A stretch of 64,000 bases of DNA, taken from Antrodiella citrinella (Eukaryota; Basidiomycota; Agaricomycetes; Polyporales; Steccherinaceae). Location: positions 1 through 64,000 of the forward strand of contig SGPM01000050.1 in NCBI GenBank assembly GCA_004802725.1, written 5' to 3'. Below are positions 11,560-22,634 of the stretch, piece by piece (within the stretch, counting starts at the first letter, position 1; every line of letters starts with the position of its first letter). The translations under genes were made by a program, and so were the position numbers. The notes beneath the pieces were generated by a model. The model was not told the origin of the DNA. It made no database searches and worked only from the letters and a program-made list of their open reading frames with translations.

Positions 11560-12339
11560 CACTTCAGGGTACCCAATCTGACCCCTCTTAAGTGGTACAT
11601 AAGTACCTTTTTATCTCCCTTAAGGGGTCCCTAATACAGGTCAGTAGACAGTGTAGTGGCTGGTTTCTGGCCACTACAGGCATGGATCTGGCCACTCCAT
11701 GGCAGTGTCTGTTGAACGGCACAGCCCATACTGCAGGCATAGTCTGGATCAAGTAGAGCTGAGCCCTTATGGCACAGCTATGACTCAGCGTACTCAACGC
11801 CAGTACGAAGTCCCTATGCAACATATATGGTAATATGGCTTATGTAAACTACTTTGTACATGTATATAAGGGCAGCCTCTTGCGCCCCCAATCCATACGG
11901 TTTTACAGACCTATCTTACAAGTCGCAAGCCTCTCTCATACACACCTCTCAGGTAAGCGGTGCTGCCCACGCAAGGCTGCTCCAACAGTGTCAGCCAAGC
12001 AGGAGTGGCCTGTCTGGCCACTTTGCTGGCCACATAGTGGCCAGTGCACAGGGCATTTTGCCCACTATGGTGGCCACTTTTGGGACAAAAATTCCACGAT
12101 ACTGGCCTATCATGGCCCATCGTGTGGCCACATTTTCCAGTGCACTGGCTATGGTTGACAGGTCATTGGCCAGTGTACTAGCCTGTACTGGCCACTTGTC
12201 TGGCCCATTTTCCAGTACACTGGCCATATATTTTCCATCATCCTGTCACTGGTCACGGGGTGTCAGGGGTCTTTTTTCAAGAAATTTTGTATATTTTTCC
12301 TGGCATTCCTATGCCAATTCCACCCTTATTTTTGAGTAT
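11560..12339 (+). repeat. Left terminal inverted repeat of the KDZ element, interrupted by a solo LTR
   Basis: It matches the right end (30769-31265) in inverted orientation over 497 bp without indels once 11710-11992 is removed. The outer 70 bp contain nested dyads: GACCCCTCTTAAG (11580) with CTTAAGGGGTC (11619-11629) around GGTACATAAGTACC (11594-11607). The inner part is studded with TGGCCA and GGCCAGT words, probably transposase contact sites. Confidence 0.9.
11710..11987 (+). mobile_element. Solo LTR (278 bp), 5 bp target duplication
   Basis: It begins TGTTGAACGG and ends CTCCAACA, so the termini are the perfect 5 bp inverted repeat TGTTG/CAACA typical of LTRs. GTGTC precedes (11705-11709) and follows (11988-11992) it. 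The right TIR of the KDZ element preserves the empty site, with a single GTGTC, which confirms the insertion. A TATA-like GTATATAAGG lies at 11862. No internal retrotransposon sequence is present. Orientation is by the TATA box only. It inserted after the two TIRs were formed. Confidence 0.9.
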
Positions 12340-12585
12340 ACTGGTGGAGAATGTGTATGCATTTTGTCACAGATGTAATCATTTTATAAGCATCAAAACT
12401 GAGCAAATTGATTTAGATAGTTGTTCAGAACAAAAACACATCTCTTGATATATTCATCTTCCTTGTGGAAACATCAGTAGACAGCATCAATAAATTACAT
12501 GCACTTTTCAGGAAACCTTGAGAAAGGTGAAAGACCTGCGCACTGTGTGCATGACCATGGTGATTGAGAAATGTGTCTTGCAACC

Positions 12586-12812
12586 AGGTTGTGGCCACTC
12601 GACTGGCCTGCCCACAGGGTTGTGGCCACTCGACTGGCCTGCCCACAGGGTTGTGGCCACTCGACTGGCCTGGCCACCGGGTCATGGCCACTCGACTGGC
12701 CTGGTGACTGGGCCGTGGCCACTTGACTGGCCTACCCACTGGGTCGTGGCCACTCAACTGGCCTACCCACTGGGTCATGGCCACTNGACTGGCCTGCCCA
12801 CTGATTGTTGGC
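12586..12812 (+). repeat. Left subterminal tandem array, about 31 bp unit
   Basis: About seven copies of a unit of the form GTGGCCACTCGACTGGCCTG followed by a variable CCCACAGGGTT or similar segment. Each unit holds two GGCC words. A comparable GGCCA-rich array lies inside the right TIR at 30256-30500. Paired subterminal arrays of this kind are usual transposase-binding regions. One N is present at 12786. Confidence 0.8.
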
Positions 12813-12933
12813 CACTGACATCTAGCCAAATGTCCTGTCTCATGTTGACATGAACAATAGCACTTATGNTATTCTTCTTCATATNACAATGTAGCCAGAA
12901 TTGTANGCANGNTGTCAAGNACAGTAATAAGCA

Positions 12934-15900
12934 TTAATACACTCGGACACGTTTTTTAGGTGTCCGTGGTGTACCTGGTATCTGCAGTACACTACCATAC
13001 AACTCTACACCAATTGGTCTCACCGTGATGTCCGTCCAATCTTCATTCTCGTCAGTGAATGCACTTTGTTCATGACTTGCCTCGAGATCCTGTATCAGGC
13101 CTGCATCTCCTTCCTCCCCATCATAGTACTCCTCGTCATCTTGTGCTAAGTCCATCTCCAGATCATCCCCCTCCCTGCTTTCCGTCAAGCTCTTCACGGC
13201 CGTTGTGCGAAGTAGCTGATCTCTCGCGTGCTCCTCCGCCCACTCCGGACCCCAATTGGGTAGTAGTGCATATGCTGGTTTCACTGACGCAAGCTTGCCT
13301 TCCCACGTAATGCACACGTCTAGTAAGGACTCTTGGTGTGCTTGCAGCTGGTACTTCACATCATCATCTGATGCTATCCAAAAGATGTCGGTTTCGACAC
13401 GAAGTTTGAATATAACTGCTGACTCACCCATTTCAATCGCAATTGTTGCAACCTTCCATTCGACCGCAAACCACTCCTGTAAAGCACACCGCTCCCATCC
13501 CAGACGTTCCATCTCCTCTCGACATCGGTCCAGCTCTAAGAGATATCGTATCCCCTCCCTCACGTGCTCACTTCCTAACCACCGCGGCACCTCTTCGTCA
13601 TCCACATTCTCAAAGCCAAGCTCCTGCCATATATCGTGATCAACGTCGAGCTTGAAGAGTCCATCCATCTTGATTGCCCGCGGAGCAACCGAATGAGCGG
13701 GAGCCTTCTTCTTGTCGATCAAATCCTGCATCTTCGCGCACAACGTGTTGTACCGCCTGACGAGATTTGTGATGGTAGCCTGCCTGGATTTCAGAGATGC
13801 AGTGATATGTGACGATAGATTTGCTTCTACGGTGATGATCAGCATGTTGTCCGCAAACTCATGAACTCTATTCGACGTACCATTCACGGCCGTCCGAAAC
13901 GATCTTTCCAAACGGTCAAGTTCAAACCGTCGACTGCGCATACGATGGATAATGCGGGCAGCAAGGGCATAAACATTGACACGGCAATTGATGTACTCAC
14001 TCTTCTTCAGCCGACTCAGCTGCTGCTGCTCGATCACACCAAGCTTGCCCATCGCCGACCGCTTGTTCAACTCGAGTCGCTCCTTCGTCAACACGAGCTG
14101 CGCCCGTAATCCGCTCAGCTCTAGCATGATCTCTGCAGTGATAGCGTTCCTGTGGTCATTGGGTGCACTCATCTTGTCGTCAATAGCCTTCACTTGCTCA
14201 TCCACGGCATCGATGGCACGTTGTATTTCCATGACGAGCTCGATGGCCTTCCTACCAGCGTTCTTCTGCTGACCTACAACACGACGAGTCAGACAGCCGG
14301 CACTCCTGCGCAAGTATCATTACTTACGGGCCAACGGCTTTGTTTGTGCAACCACCTGCTGGGCGTGCTCCGTTNGCAGTTCTTCGTCAGTAAGCGTACT
14401 GTCCGCGAGCCGAAGTTTGCGAAGCTCAGCTTCCAGTTTGTTCATTTTGTCGATCGTCAAGTTCCACTTCCGGAGAACCCAGCTCGCCAACTGAACGAGC
14501 GATTGCGAACGATTGAATTGGATTTGCTCGTCCAAGATCATTTTGCGCTGATAATACTGCATTCACTTGATCAGCAAACACAAACGGTCACAGAAAATGA
14601 GCCACATACCCCACTGACTCGCAGACCTGGGATGAGCACCTGAAGGATCCTCCACAATCTCTCGCANCCCTCCCCATCCGTCAACCCAAAGCCTACGCGT
14701 TTGCGAGGATGGTAGATGAGCTGGCATACCCACTCATGTCCGTATGCATGGAAGACGGCNAGAGCAAAGAGAAATCGCTCGAGGTCATCACCAAAGTACC
14801 CATGCTTCCGGCAACTGCGTTCCAATTGGCACGCGATGTCGTACAGGACACCGATCTTCGTGTCAGGAGGGAGGTGTTTAAGGAGTTGGAAGAGCAGTGC
14901 GAGGGCGTAGTGCTGCTTCTCGCCGGCCGAAGTCATGTTGGCCAGCCATAGTACTCGATCGTGGCGACACACAAGAGCCATGAGACCAGTGTCAGCAAAA
15001 TACTTGGTGCTAGCCTTGATACGACGCTCGTCNGCTGCTTTAAAAGATTCCCCACAGCTCTCCAAGACCGAATTCGGAATTTTCATGCCGTCCTCCAACT
15101 TATCATCCGTCGTATCAGGTGGTGTCTGCTTCTTTCCTCCTTTCTTTCCTCTCTTCTCCTCCACAAACCCTTCGATCTCATCCAGGAAATCCTCACTGAG
15201 GAAACAGGTGTTTGGATGAGCCCTGGGAGCATCGTGTAGCCCACCTTTCGTACGGCGTCGTTTCTGCGTGAAGCATCCATCCAGCATCACGAGCACATTT
15301 GGCCTGTTTAAAAATCCGATGAGCAGACTATACACATTGTCGTTGATATCCGACTCACGCTTTATAATGCCCCGCCCGCATTCTGTCATATATTGTCGGA
15401 GAAAAGCATATCGGGCATGCCGCCTGTAAATACGAGCTGGGATAGCGACGCTGCTCATCCAGAGTCGCCGACGAATCACCCGTATGATCTTGCCGTGGAT
15501 CGGCTGATGGCTCCTTGAGCCCTGTAGGGAGATCTTGAGGCGACGAAGGGAATGGCGGGGACGACGGCGGTAACGGAGACGACGGTGGTAACGGAGACGA
15601 CGGCGGTAACGGAGACGACGGCGGTAACGGAGACGACGGCGGTAACGGAGACGACGGAGAAGATATTGGAAAGGGAACAAAAATGGTGGACGAAGAACCC
15701 AGAGAGGAAGCGTTTACCATCGTGGATGACGACGACGGATGAGACGGGGGCAATTCAGAGGACCCGGTCGCGGGCGATGACAAGCCGTCGCGGACTGCAA
15801 AATCACCGTCAGATATCGTACGATGAGTCGCTGCGTAACGGATGATCAGCTCAGCTGTCATAACAAAGTTGGCGACCTACATTCATCTTGGAGCACAGTC

Positions 15901-17031
15901 TGTTTGCATGCATCCAATTCGCGCTGAACTTTTGCTGCAGCCTCGTTTATCAACACTATGTACCACTGAAGAGCTTTCCCGAAACGTTGGCGCAAAGAAT
16001 CCTGTTCATCGAATCAATCAGCTATGTTCGAGCTCTCAATTGACCACACGGAACTACCTGATGTGCAAGCTTGTACTGACGTCTCCATAAGAACGCTTCC
16101 AGCGCACCGCACCACGCAGTCACATTGGGCGCAAGGCGGACAAACAACTCCCGAACAAATTCGAGCATGCTAAGATCGACAGCCAAAGTTGGGTGGACCG
16201 GACTGCATGGGAAGAACCCCTTGCGAAGGAGCTGCACCGCGGCAGGAGAACATTTGCATACGAGAAGCCTTATACAGTCAATACCTATTCCGTTGGTTCA
16301 ACCGCGAAAGTAGTTTGCACAAACGCAATACACTCACTGTCCAATCGCACACACAGCACCTCTAGATTACGCCCCTCTTTACATCCACAGCTGGCTTCGA
16401 CCGGAAAGGGGTTTCGAAAAGACTCAGTCAATCGAACGAGCCGTAGATACGGACCGACGAGACTGGGGATAGTTGTGTTCATCCAAGTCTGCCACTGCTT
16501 CTCCTTCTTCTGACGATGGACAGGCTTCGCAGTGGCGCCCACATCCTGGATGACTTGGAAGCCCATATTGAGGTACGACGGTTCTTCTGCTTGGACTGGC
16601 AGATCATCAGCCGGCAGACTGGCTGGATTAGCATCGGAGGCGGATAGGACAGCGTCCCGCGGCACGCTAGGACCCAAAGGGCGGTTAAGCAGCGCAGCAC
16701 GGTCCTGCGAACGAGCCCATTCATATCCACCTCGACCTTCTGCAAGAATCGGTAACGGTGAGACGTCTGGCAAATGAGCGGTTCCCCTGGGCCTCCGCTG
16801 ACGAGGCAAGTCATGTGTCGAAACGAGGGTTCTTGCCGAAGACAGAGCAGTGGCAGGAGGAGCGGAAGATGAAGACGAGGACGCCGATGGGGTCGACAGC
16901 GAAGACAAAGAAGACGAGCCCGCAGCTCCAGCGGATTTCTTGGCCAGGCGTCGCTTTCTTCCTCTCTCCAAAACCTTCAACGNAGCCGACATCGTAGACA
17001 ATGGACTGTACCGTCGCATTCCTCCCCACAT
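12934..17031 (-). CDS. KDZ-superfamily transposase with CxC1 cysteine cluster
   Basis: Seven exons: 16992 (or in-frame ATG 17031)-16338, 16284-16058, 16001-15881, 15830-15359, 15303-14610, 14556-14328, 14273-12934. All introns are 50-56 bp GT-AG and phases agree; 1245 aa from the inner ATG. N-terminal CxC1-type cluster: CGCKEG, then LLVCKCSPAAVQLLRKGFF, then HPTLAVDLSMLEFVRELF. A CPICF zinc motif precedes the catalytic core: VLVMLDGCFTQKRR (D500), FADTG, GVLYDIACQ (D647), then HAYGHEWVCQLIYHPRKR and DGExCERLW. The last exon is a long coiled-coil region with LFKLDVDHDIWQELGF. The KDZ family and CxC1 are known; which acids are catalytic is my inference. Several single N bases fall in codons; no frameshift is seen, so it could be active. 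Confidence 0.9.
15560..15660. repeat. 18 bp minisatellite within the transposase coding region
   Basis: Five or six near-identical copies of ACGGCGGTAACGGAGACG. On the coding strand they encode a repeated PPSSPL unit in the linker before the zinc motif. The unit length is a multiple of three, so copy-number change keeps the frame. Confidence 0.85.
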
Positions 17032-17436
17032 TATTTGAACATAAAAAAAGACGAAAAAACAAAGATCAGCACGAGGAAACAAGAAATTCAAATTATGCAC
17101 GCACCCTTATCGCAGATCCGACCAGTTTCATTACAAACAACACCTATGGGGAAGCAGTTCGGCACATCAATTGCTACGATATAAGTCGCATTNGTGGGCA
17201 CGAGCCCAAATGAACGTCCCTTGCTCAGCCCAACTAAACTGCACTACAATTGAGCGCAGAAAATCAAGATATGTAGATTAGTCCATGATCAGCTAAAGCA
17301 ATATACACAATTATTATACTACACAAGATGTCCACAAGAGACTTCAGTTCCATGTTTACACTACTACGGAGTCCAACAAGAAATGCATCGACAAGACAAG
17401 TGCAAGAAAAAAAGAACATGCTACAGATATGCAACC
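17032..17436. other. Intergenic within the KDZ element
   Basis: About 400 bp of A-rich DNA between the two leftward genes. It holds the promoter of the transposase and the 3' end of the 888-aa gene; no coding potential seen. Confidence 0.5.
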
Positions 17437-20214
17437 TCAGATAGTTATCGGGGCTTGAGGCTCGACGAGCAGAGCGTAATAATGGTCTTCGACGGACTTA
17501 GGCACGGCGAGAGGAATGGTAGGCAAGCGCTTGAGGACCTGATGCGCGGACCGGAGATAAAAGGCGTAGATTTGCTGATTATCGCCTCGTTTCAATACGC
17601 TGGGGCGAATATATTTTGCCAACCCATTATCACCTCCATCCACGGCCTTCGGGGGACCATACCGAGACAGGAGGTCCGTCATCTGCGATCCTCCAGGCCA
17701 AACAGACATGCAGTCAGCGAAGCGCTTCAATGCCTTCCCGTACGAGGTATCATCTTTCTCGGACAAGAGATCAATCTCTAACGAATGATCCCAATCCGGA
17801 AACACAGCACCCTCCGAACTCCAGATTGAAATTACCTGATGAGAACGCATCAGAGCTTGGGTCGGGTCTGCGTAAACGCCAGGACAAAGCTGTCGATCAA
17901 CGTGGAGCATTTCCAAGCGGAAGTTCACCAGAGCAAGCTCCCAAAGAACCTCACGCCAAAGGCCACCGTTACCGCGGACTGCACCCTCATTAAGTTTCCA
18001 GCGCCCCCAAGACACCTCTTCCGTTGGATCCCAAGGTGTGAAACCGGCATGCACTCCCAACCGCACATTGACATCGACACGTTCGGCCTTCCTGCGCTGG
18101 TCGGAGCGCTCAACGGACTTGGGTCCCTTGCGAGCTCGCTTTTTCATTCCACCAGCAGTGCCAACAGTGAGGGAACCAGAGGGAGCAGAGTTGATGGCAG
18201 GAGCATGTGAAGGGCGAGTGTGAGGGCGCGCAGCGTTCACATGAGCTGGCAGACGAGCAATATCCGCTGCCGCAGAGAGTGGCTGCCAATGGTCGGACGG
18301 AATATCCTGCACACGATAGTACAGACCATCCAGGGCATTCCTCCAAGCTGTCTTCGCCCAAAGAGCTCCATGGGACGGCGAGTTGACAGCTTGACTTAGA
18401 CACCATGTGCGAATACGGATCCAATTGTGCAAACGACGACATCCGCTCGCTGACTGAAGCTCGACGGAGAAGAATATGTCCGGAGGAGGGGCAAAATACA
18501 GAAGGCGGCAACGGTCAATGTCACCCAAATCGCAGGACTTGACAACACCCAGCCACCCTTGCGCTTCGACTGGCACCCATTCCGACCGTTGCAAAGGGTC
18601 AGCCTTCTGCTTCTGCGTCTGTTTTATGCCGCCGGCTGACGAAGTTCCTGCCGCATCCATTCGTATACGACTCGTCGGGACAGCCCCGTCAACGTCGTCA
18701 TCGTCAGAATCCGTGAGCAAGTGGTAATAGTCTACAGAGGGTGATTGTGGAGAATCCATGTCAACCTCAGCATTATTTTGAACTAAAGTTCAATGCGTCT
18801 ACAATTAATACAACACCAGTTTAAATAAAGGAGATACGCACTCTTCCATGTCTCGGCATCATCACCGCTCGCTCGCATAATATCATCAATTTCTGGCCCA
18901 AGCTGCTTCTCATTCGCTTGGTTTCGCCGAGTCAATTCCTCCTCAGGCAACCCCGGCTCAGCCCCATCGAATGAAAACTCATGATTTGTGGACTGCTCAG
19001 ATGACAAGGCCCGCGCCGCTGCAGCAGATGCAAGGGCTGGGTTGTACTCCTGAGCGCCCGTGACAAAAGCCTGCATAGATACACTGACGCGTTGAATCCT
19101 CTCCAAAAGGGTGGAAACGGTTGGAGACTCGAAAGCTTTCCGCGTCCAAGAAGGGGTCAACACTGGCTGGCGACCCAAGCGCATCACAGGCAAAGAGCTG
19201 AAAGACATCCGAGCGGAGACAGGTACTACGCTGCGGTGCACCAATGTCGACGTATTGAAAGTGTCCAACATTCGGATGTACCAGACGGGAACCCCAGCAC
19301 GATGCAAATCGCCCACCAACTCTACATCATTCGAGAAGACCCCGCGCAAAGGCAATATGTTGTCGCTGTGGTCCGCCTTGCTGTTGATTCGTGGCCAAAG
19401 CACAGCGTAGTAATTAATCCATGCTCGCATAGCCAAAAGCACGCGCTGATACTCGCGGAAGAGCAACATCGTGATCAAAGGGGTCTGCCCACCGTCATGC
19501 AGTTTCCGATAAGCATGCAATAGACGCACTCGAAGGACTTGTGCGCGCTGAATGTCTTTGTCGATTTCAAAGTTCTCCGAGTCAGACACAGATCGGCGAG
19601 CCTCGTCCAAATCGTCTTGTAAATTGATCGCGAGGACGCCCACCTCAAGCATAGCAGCCCTCAGACGCGAAATGGTCTCCCGGTCCAAACATCCGAATTC
19701 CAAGGACGGGAACACCTTAGAAATGGTGAAGTTACGAGGGCGTATGTGGAACCACGGAGCTTTCTCGTCGGCGTACAGTGGGAGAANGTGCTTGTGGTCG
19801 AGGAGGGGGAAGGTTTGCAACGAACAGTACATGAGATCGAGGTTCCCCGGCGCAGCCATCGCCCACCGTGCGTTCTCATCATGAATTTGCGGCCATTTGA
19901 AAAACTCCAGCCCTCCCATCATACCGTCTTCGTAATACCGCACTCTGTCATCATCCGCGTGAAGTTCAGGGATATACTCCATGTTGGGCGTCGAAATGAA
20001 GCAATATGGCACGGGTGCGTGCCTGGTAAACCGATAGCAAGCAGTAGCTGTCATCTTTACACCGGGAATGAGGGGTTGTCTTGCCGCGAACACTTGTCTC
20101 ACAGAGGTAAAAGATCGGGCTGTCAGCTGGGTACGCGCGTCAGCTGCAATCCCACCAAAAAATAACGACAACATTTACCTCCGAGTCCTGACCCGATGTG
20201 CTTGCTTCGCTCAT
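17437..20214 (-). CDS. KDZ-element protein of unknown function (888 aa)
   Basis: Three exons: 20214-20179, 20126-18842, 18782-17437; introns 52 and 59 bp; total divisible by three. The first exon (MSEASTSGQDSE) is chosen because it joins in frame with a normal intron; an alternative ATG lies at 20174. The N-terminal half has ordinary globular composition, with VELVGDLHRAGVPVWYIR as its most striking segment. The middle (residues about 430-480) is acidic (SDDDDVDG), then PPPDIFFSVELQSA. A Lys/Arg-rich nuclear-signal-like patch (GGMKKRARKGPKSVERSDQR) sits near residue 660. No catalytic motif is seen. Proteins with this LFxAGxPVWxIR-like block occur near KDZ genes in mushroom genomes as far as I recall. 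Transposition accessory or cargo roles are both possible. Confidence 0.85.
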
Positions 20215-20319
20215 CGTATAGGTTGTGATTGTACGCTTAAGATGATATTAGAACTTTACGACGAGGATATTGAAAATCATCATTACCTCACTGAACGGCT
20301 TTGATGGTGATGAATTNGT

Positions 20320-20880
20320 AAGTCCTACTGCGATGCTCCTGCCTGTATACCGTTCAGAATGCGTACAATCGTTCAATGAAATCTGAAAAGAGAGGCGTAC
20401 GTGTCCTCAAAGGCCTTGCGTGCTACGGGTCTTTCTCTCTCCGAATCGAATGTCTAGCTGGAGGTCAGTACAACATTACGAATGTCGTACAACGTAACCT
20501 ACCGCTCGCAAACAGGCAAGGGAATCTCTTTCCAAATTACGCTGATGGCCGTTTTGGGCCTACGTGTCAGATACCGTCAGAGTTATGCTAGGAGGATCCT
20601 GAACTTCTGTTTTACCTTAGTGAAAATGATTGATCTTGTTGAATCCCAAAGTCCTGGTCGAGTACTCCGGGCTGTTGTCCTTTCAGAACATGCGCAATCG
20701 CAGGCAACGATCACAGAGGGACGTACCGTTCGTTAAGGTCCGAAAGCTGTCTTAGTCTTCCTTTCTTCGAATCGAATTTCTGGATGGTGGACAACTCATC
20801 AGTTCGACCTCATCTCCATCACACAACGTAACCTACCGTCCACGAAGTCGCAAAGGCTACCTTTCCGATTTGCCTCGCTG
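20320..20880 (+). repeat. Two diverged direct copies of a roughly 240 bp block
   Basis: Shared landmarks in the same order are GTCCT, TTTCAGAA or TTCAGAAT followed by TGCGYACAATCG-like sequence, CGAATCGAAT, and CAACGTAACCTACCG. They are at 20320-20560 and again at 20650-20880, about 330 bp apart. Copies are clearly diverged, so this is an old duplication. Confidence 0.55.
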
Positions 20881-21013
20881 GCTTTGATCCTTTCCCTACA
20901 TTCATCCGACGCTTCAACCCCTGCATTCCCTCCCTGAGTGACAAAGAAAACACATACCCAATGGATTTTCAACAGACTGAACGCAGAACACCGCCGCTAG
21001 GACGTAGTCTTCA

Positions 21014-21080
21014 CAAGCTGAATAGCTCGACGAAGAACAAAAATCCGTTGCAGACACCCAATGACAAGCTGAATAGCTCG
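21014..21080 (-). repeat. Two covarying hairpins, minus orientation
   Basis: Positions 21014-21029 and 21065-21080 read, on the minus strand, CGAGCTATTCAGCTTG. Stem pairs 3-14 and 4-13 are A-T and G-C. They lie 800-870 bp upstream of the leftward 888-aa gene and share its orientation. Confidence 0.8.
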
Positions 21081-21419
21081 AGAATGGGGGTGGACAAGGG
21101 GAAGTGGAAGGACAAAGCGTCAGAAAAGGTGTGAGAAGAGGATATGTGGAATGTATGAGTGACGATGGAGGGAGGAGAATGCTACGTGGGCGACGACGCG
21201 ATGTGGTTGTTGAAGTAAAAGCCGTGAGAAGCGACTGGCGCTCTTTGAATGGGGCGATCGGCAATTGCCGGTGGCCTTCGTTCATGTCAAGAGTTTCGTC
21301 TGTGGGTTGAACACCCCCCTCTGAACGAAATCCGAGTCTGTAGTCTTACTTGGGTACGTTCATAGTATATTCATCCAACTCAACTAAGGCCGAATCTTTG
21401 TTTCAGGTATGTGGCCTTG

Positions 21420-22030
21420 CTCTCAGTGAAACGCCTAACCGAACCGCGGCACTGCTTGTCTCTACCACGCCCAAACTGCCCCACATCGTTTTGTACCAGA
21501 GTCCGGGCTATTCAGCCTGTTCTCCTGTGCATTCACTCTTATTTCAGTACTCGACGTCTGTGAGGGTTTCATGGTAAAGACAAACGTAAGTCCTGATGAT
21601 TTCGTTTCACTCGTTTCCGCGTTTACCTAAGGTTGGTAGACTGCACATACTTTACACTTCCTCGTTCTTGCGTGCCAGAGTCCGGGCTATTCAGCCTGTT
21701 CTTGTCGTGCATTCTCACTCGTACCTGAGTACGCCTCGTCTGTGAGCTTTCGGAGGCAAAGACATCGGTGCGTCGGGATAATCTCGTTTCACTCGATTCC
21801 GTGTTAACCCTAGGGTTAGTAGACTGCACATACTGCACATCCACTCGTTCTTGTCTGCTGGAGTCCGGGCTATTCAGCCTGTTCTAGTAAGATATTTACT
21901 CATACTGGTGTATTCTACGTCTGTGAAGATTTGATAGGTTCGTCCTCTTAGTGTCATTACACTCGATTCTGCGTTAACCTAAGCTTAGTAAATTGGGCTA
22001 ATTTTACATTAACCCGTTCTTGTACGACAC
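21420..22030 (+). repeat. Three tandem units of about 180 bp with two internal dyads
   Basis: Each unit carries the hairpin CGGGCTATTCAGCCTG (21504, 21683, 21866) and, 100-140 bp later, a second dyad that differs between units but stays palindromic: TTTACCTAAGGTTGG (21622), TTAACCCTAGGGTTAG (21804), TTAACCTAAGCTTAG (21974). Other shared words are TTTCACTCG, TAGACTGCACATAC and CGTTCTTG. Confidence 0.75.
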
Positions 22031-22553
22031 CATGCTGGCCATCTACTACACTGCCGGTGAGATATATGCCGATATTCATGTGATCATATTATGTTAGTCC
22101 CACGCATTCTGTGTATGCTCTCCAAAGACCTTTACTGTACTTCAGTTATCGTCTAACCGTCCTGCAGAATGCGTTTGGCGCGATTCTTGATTTGCTGTAT
22201 AATACACAGTCTTTGCTGAATGATTATGACATTACGTACCTACAACCCATGTACTGATGACGTGTGCAACCAATCGAGCAGCGCGACTCAACAAACAAAC
22301 GGCCCTGGTGGCCACATTACCTGAATCAGGAAGGTTCGATTCCTTATTCGTCGATATATCATCCATATAAGGCAAGAACTTGGGGGCCTCGGCGTTGACC
22401 GTAGGATTGGGTCGGAGTTTGAATGACTTGTCGACCAGTCGACTGCCACTCATTCCAGTCAGTCACTCCTGCCTACATACGTGTCCTTCACTCCTCCTTC
22501 TCTAAATACTCATACCTCTCCATCACCTCCACACTTTTCCTGCGTTGTGTGCC

Positions 22554-22593
22554 CGGGCTATTCAGCCTGCGCCAGTCCGAGCTATTCAGCTTG
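22554..22593 (+). repeat. Two covarying hairpins upstream of the Ulp1-like gene
   Basis: 22554-22569 CGGGCTATTCAGCCTG and 22578-22593 CGAGCTATTCAGCTTG, 24 bp apart. The second ends 42 bp before ATG 22635, so both are likely in the promoter or 5' leader. The two neighbours differ at two stem positions, and the two changes are compensatory. Confidence 0.85.
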
Positions 22594-22634
22594 CACAGCA
22601 TCGCTTTTCGTGTCGCTCCGTTCGCGTCCAGGAT

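Larger units (their letters stand above)
20215..22634. promoter_or_regulatory. Divergent non-coding centre of the KDZ element
   Basis: 2.4 kb between the two outward-facing gene pairs. It holds no convincing open frame but has layered repeats: two diverged copies of a 240 bp block (20320-20560 and 20650-20880), three 180 bp tandem units (about 21420-22030), and seven of the nine covarying hairpins. It should contain the promoters for the leftward 888-aa gene and the rightward Ulp1-like gene. Confidence 0.6.

Noticed and set aside
21490..22600. Repeated peptide GYSAC/SYSAC in open frames over the hairpins
   Set aside because: The frames are short and on both strands, and variation in the repeats keeps base pairing and not amino acids.
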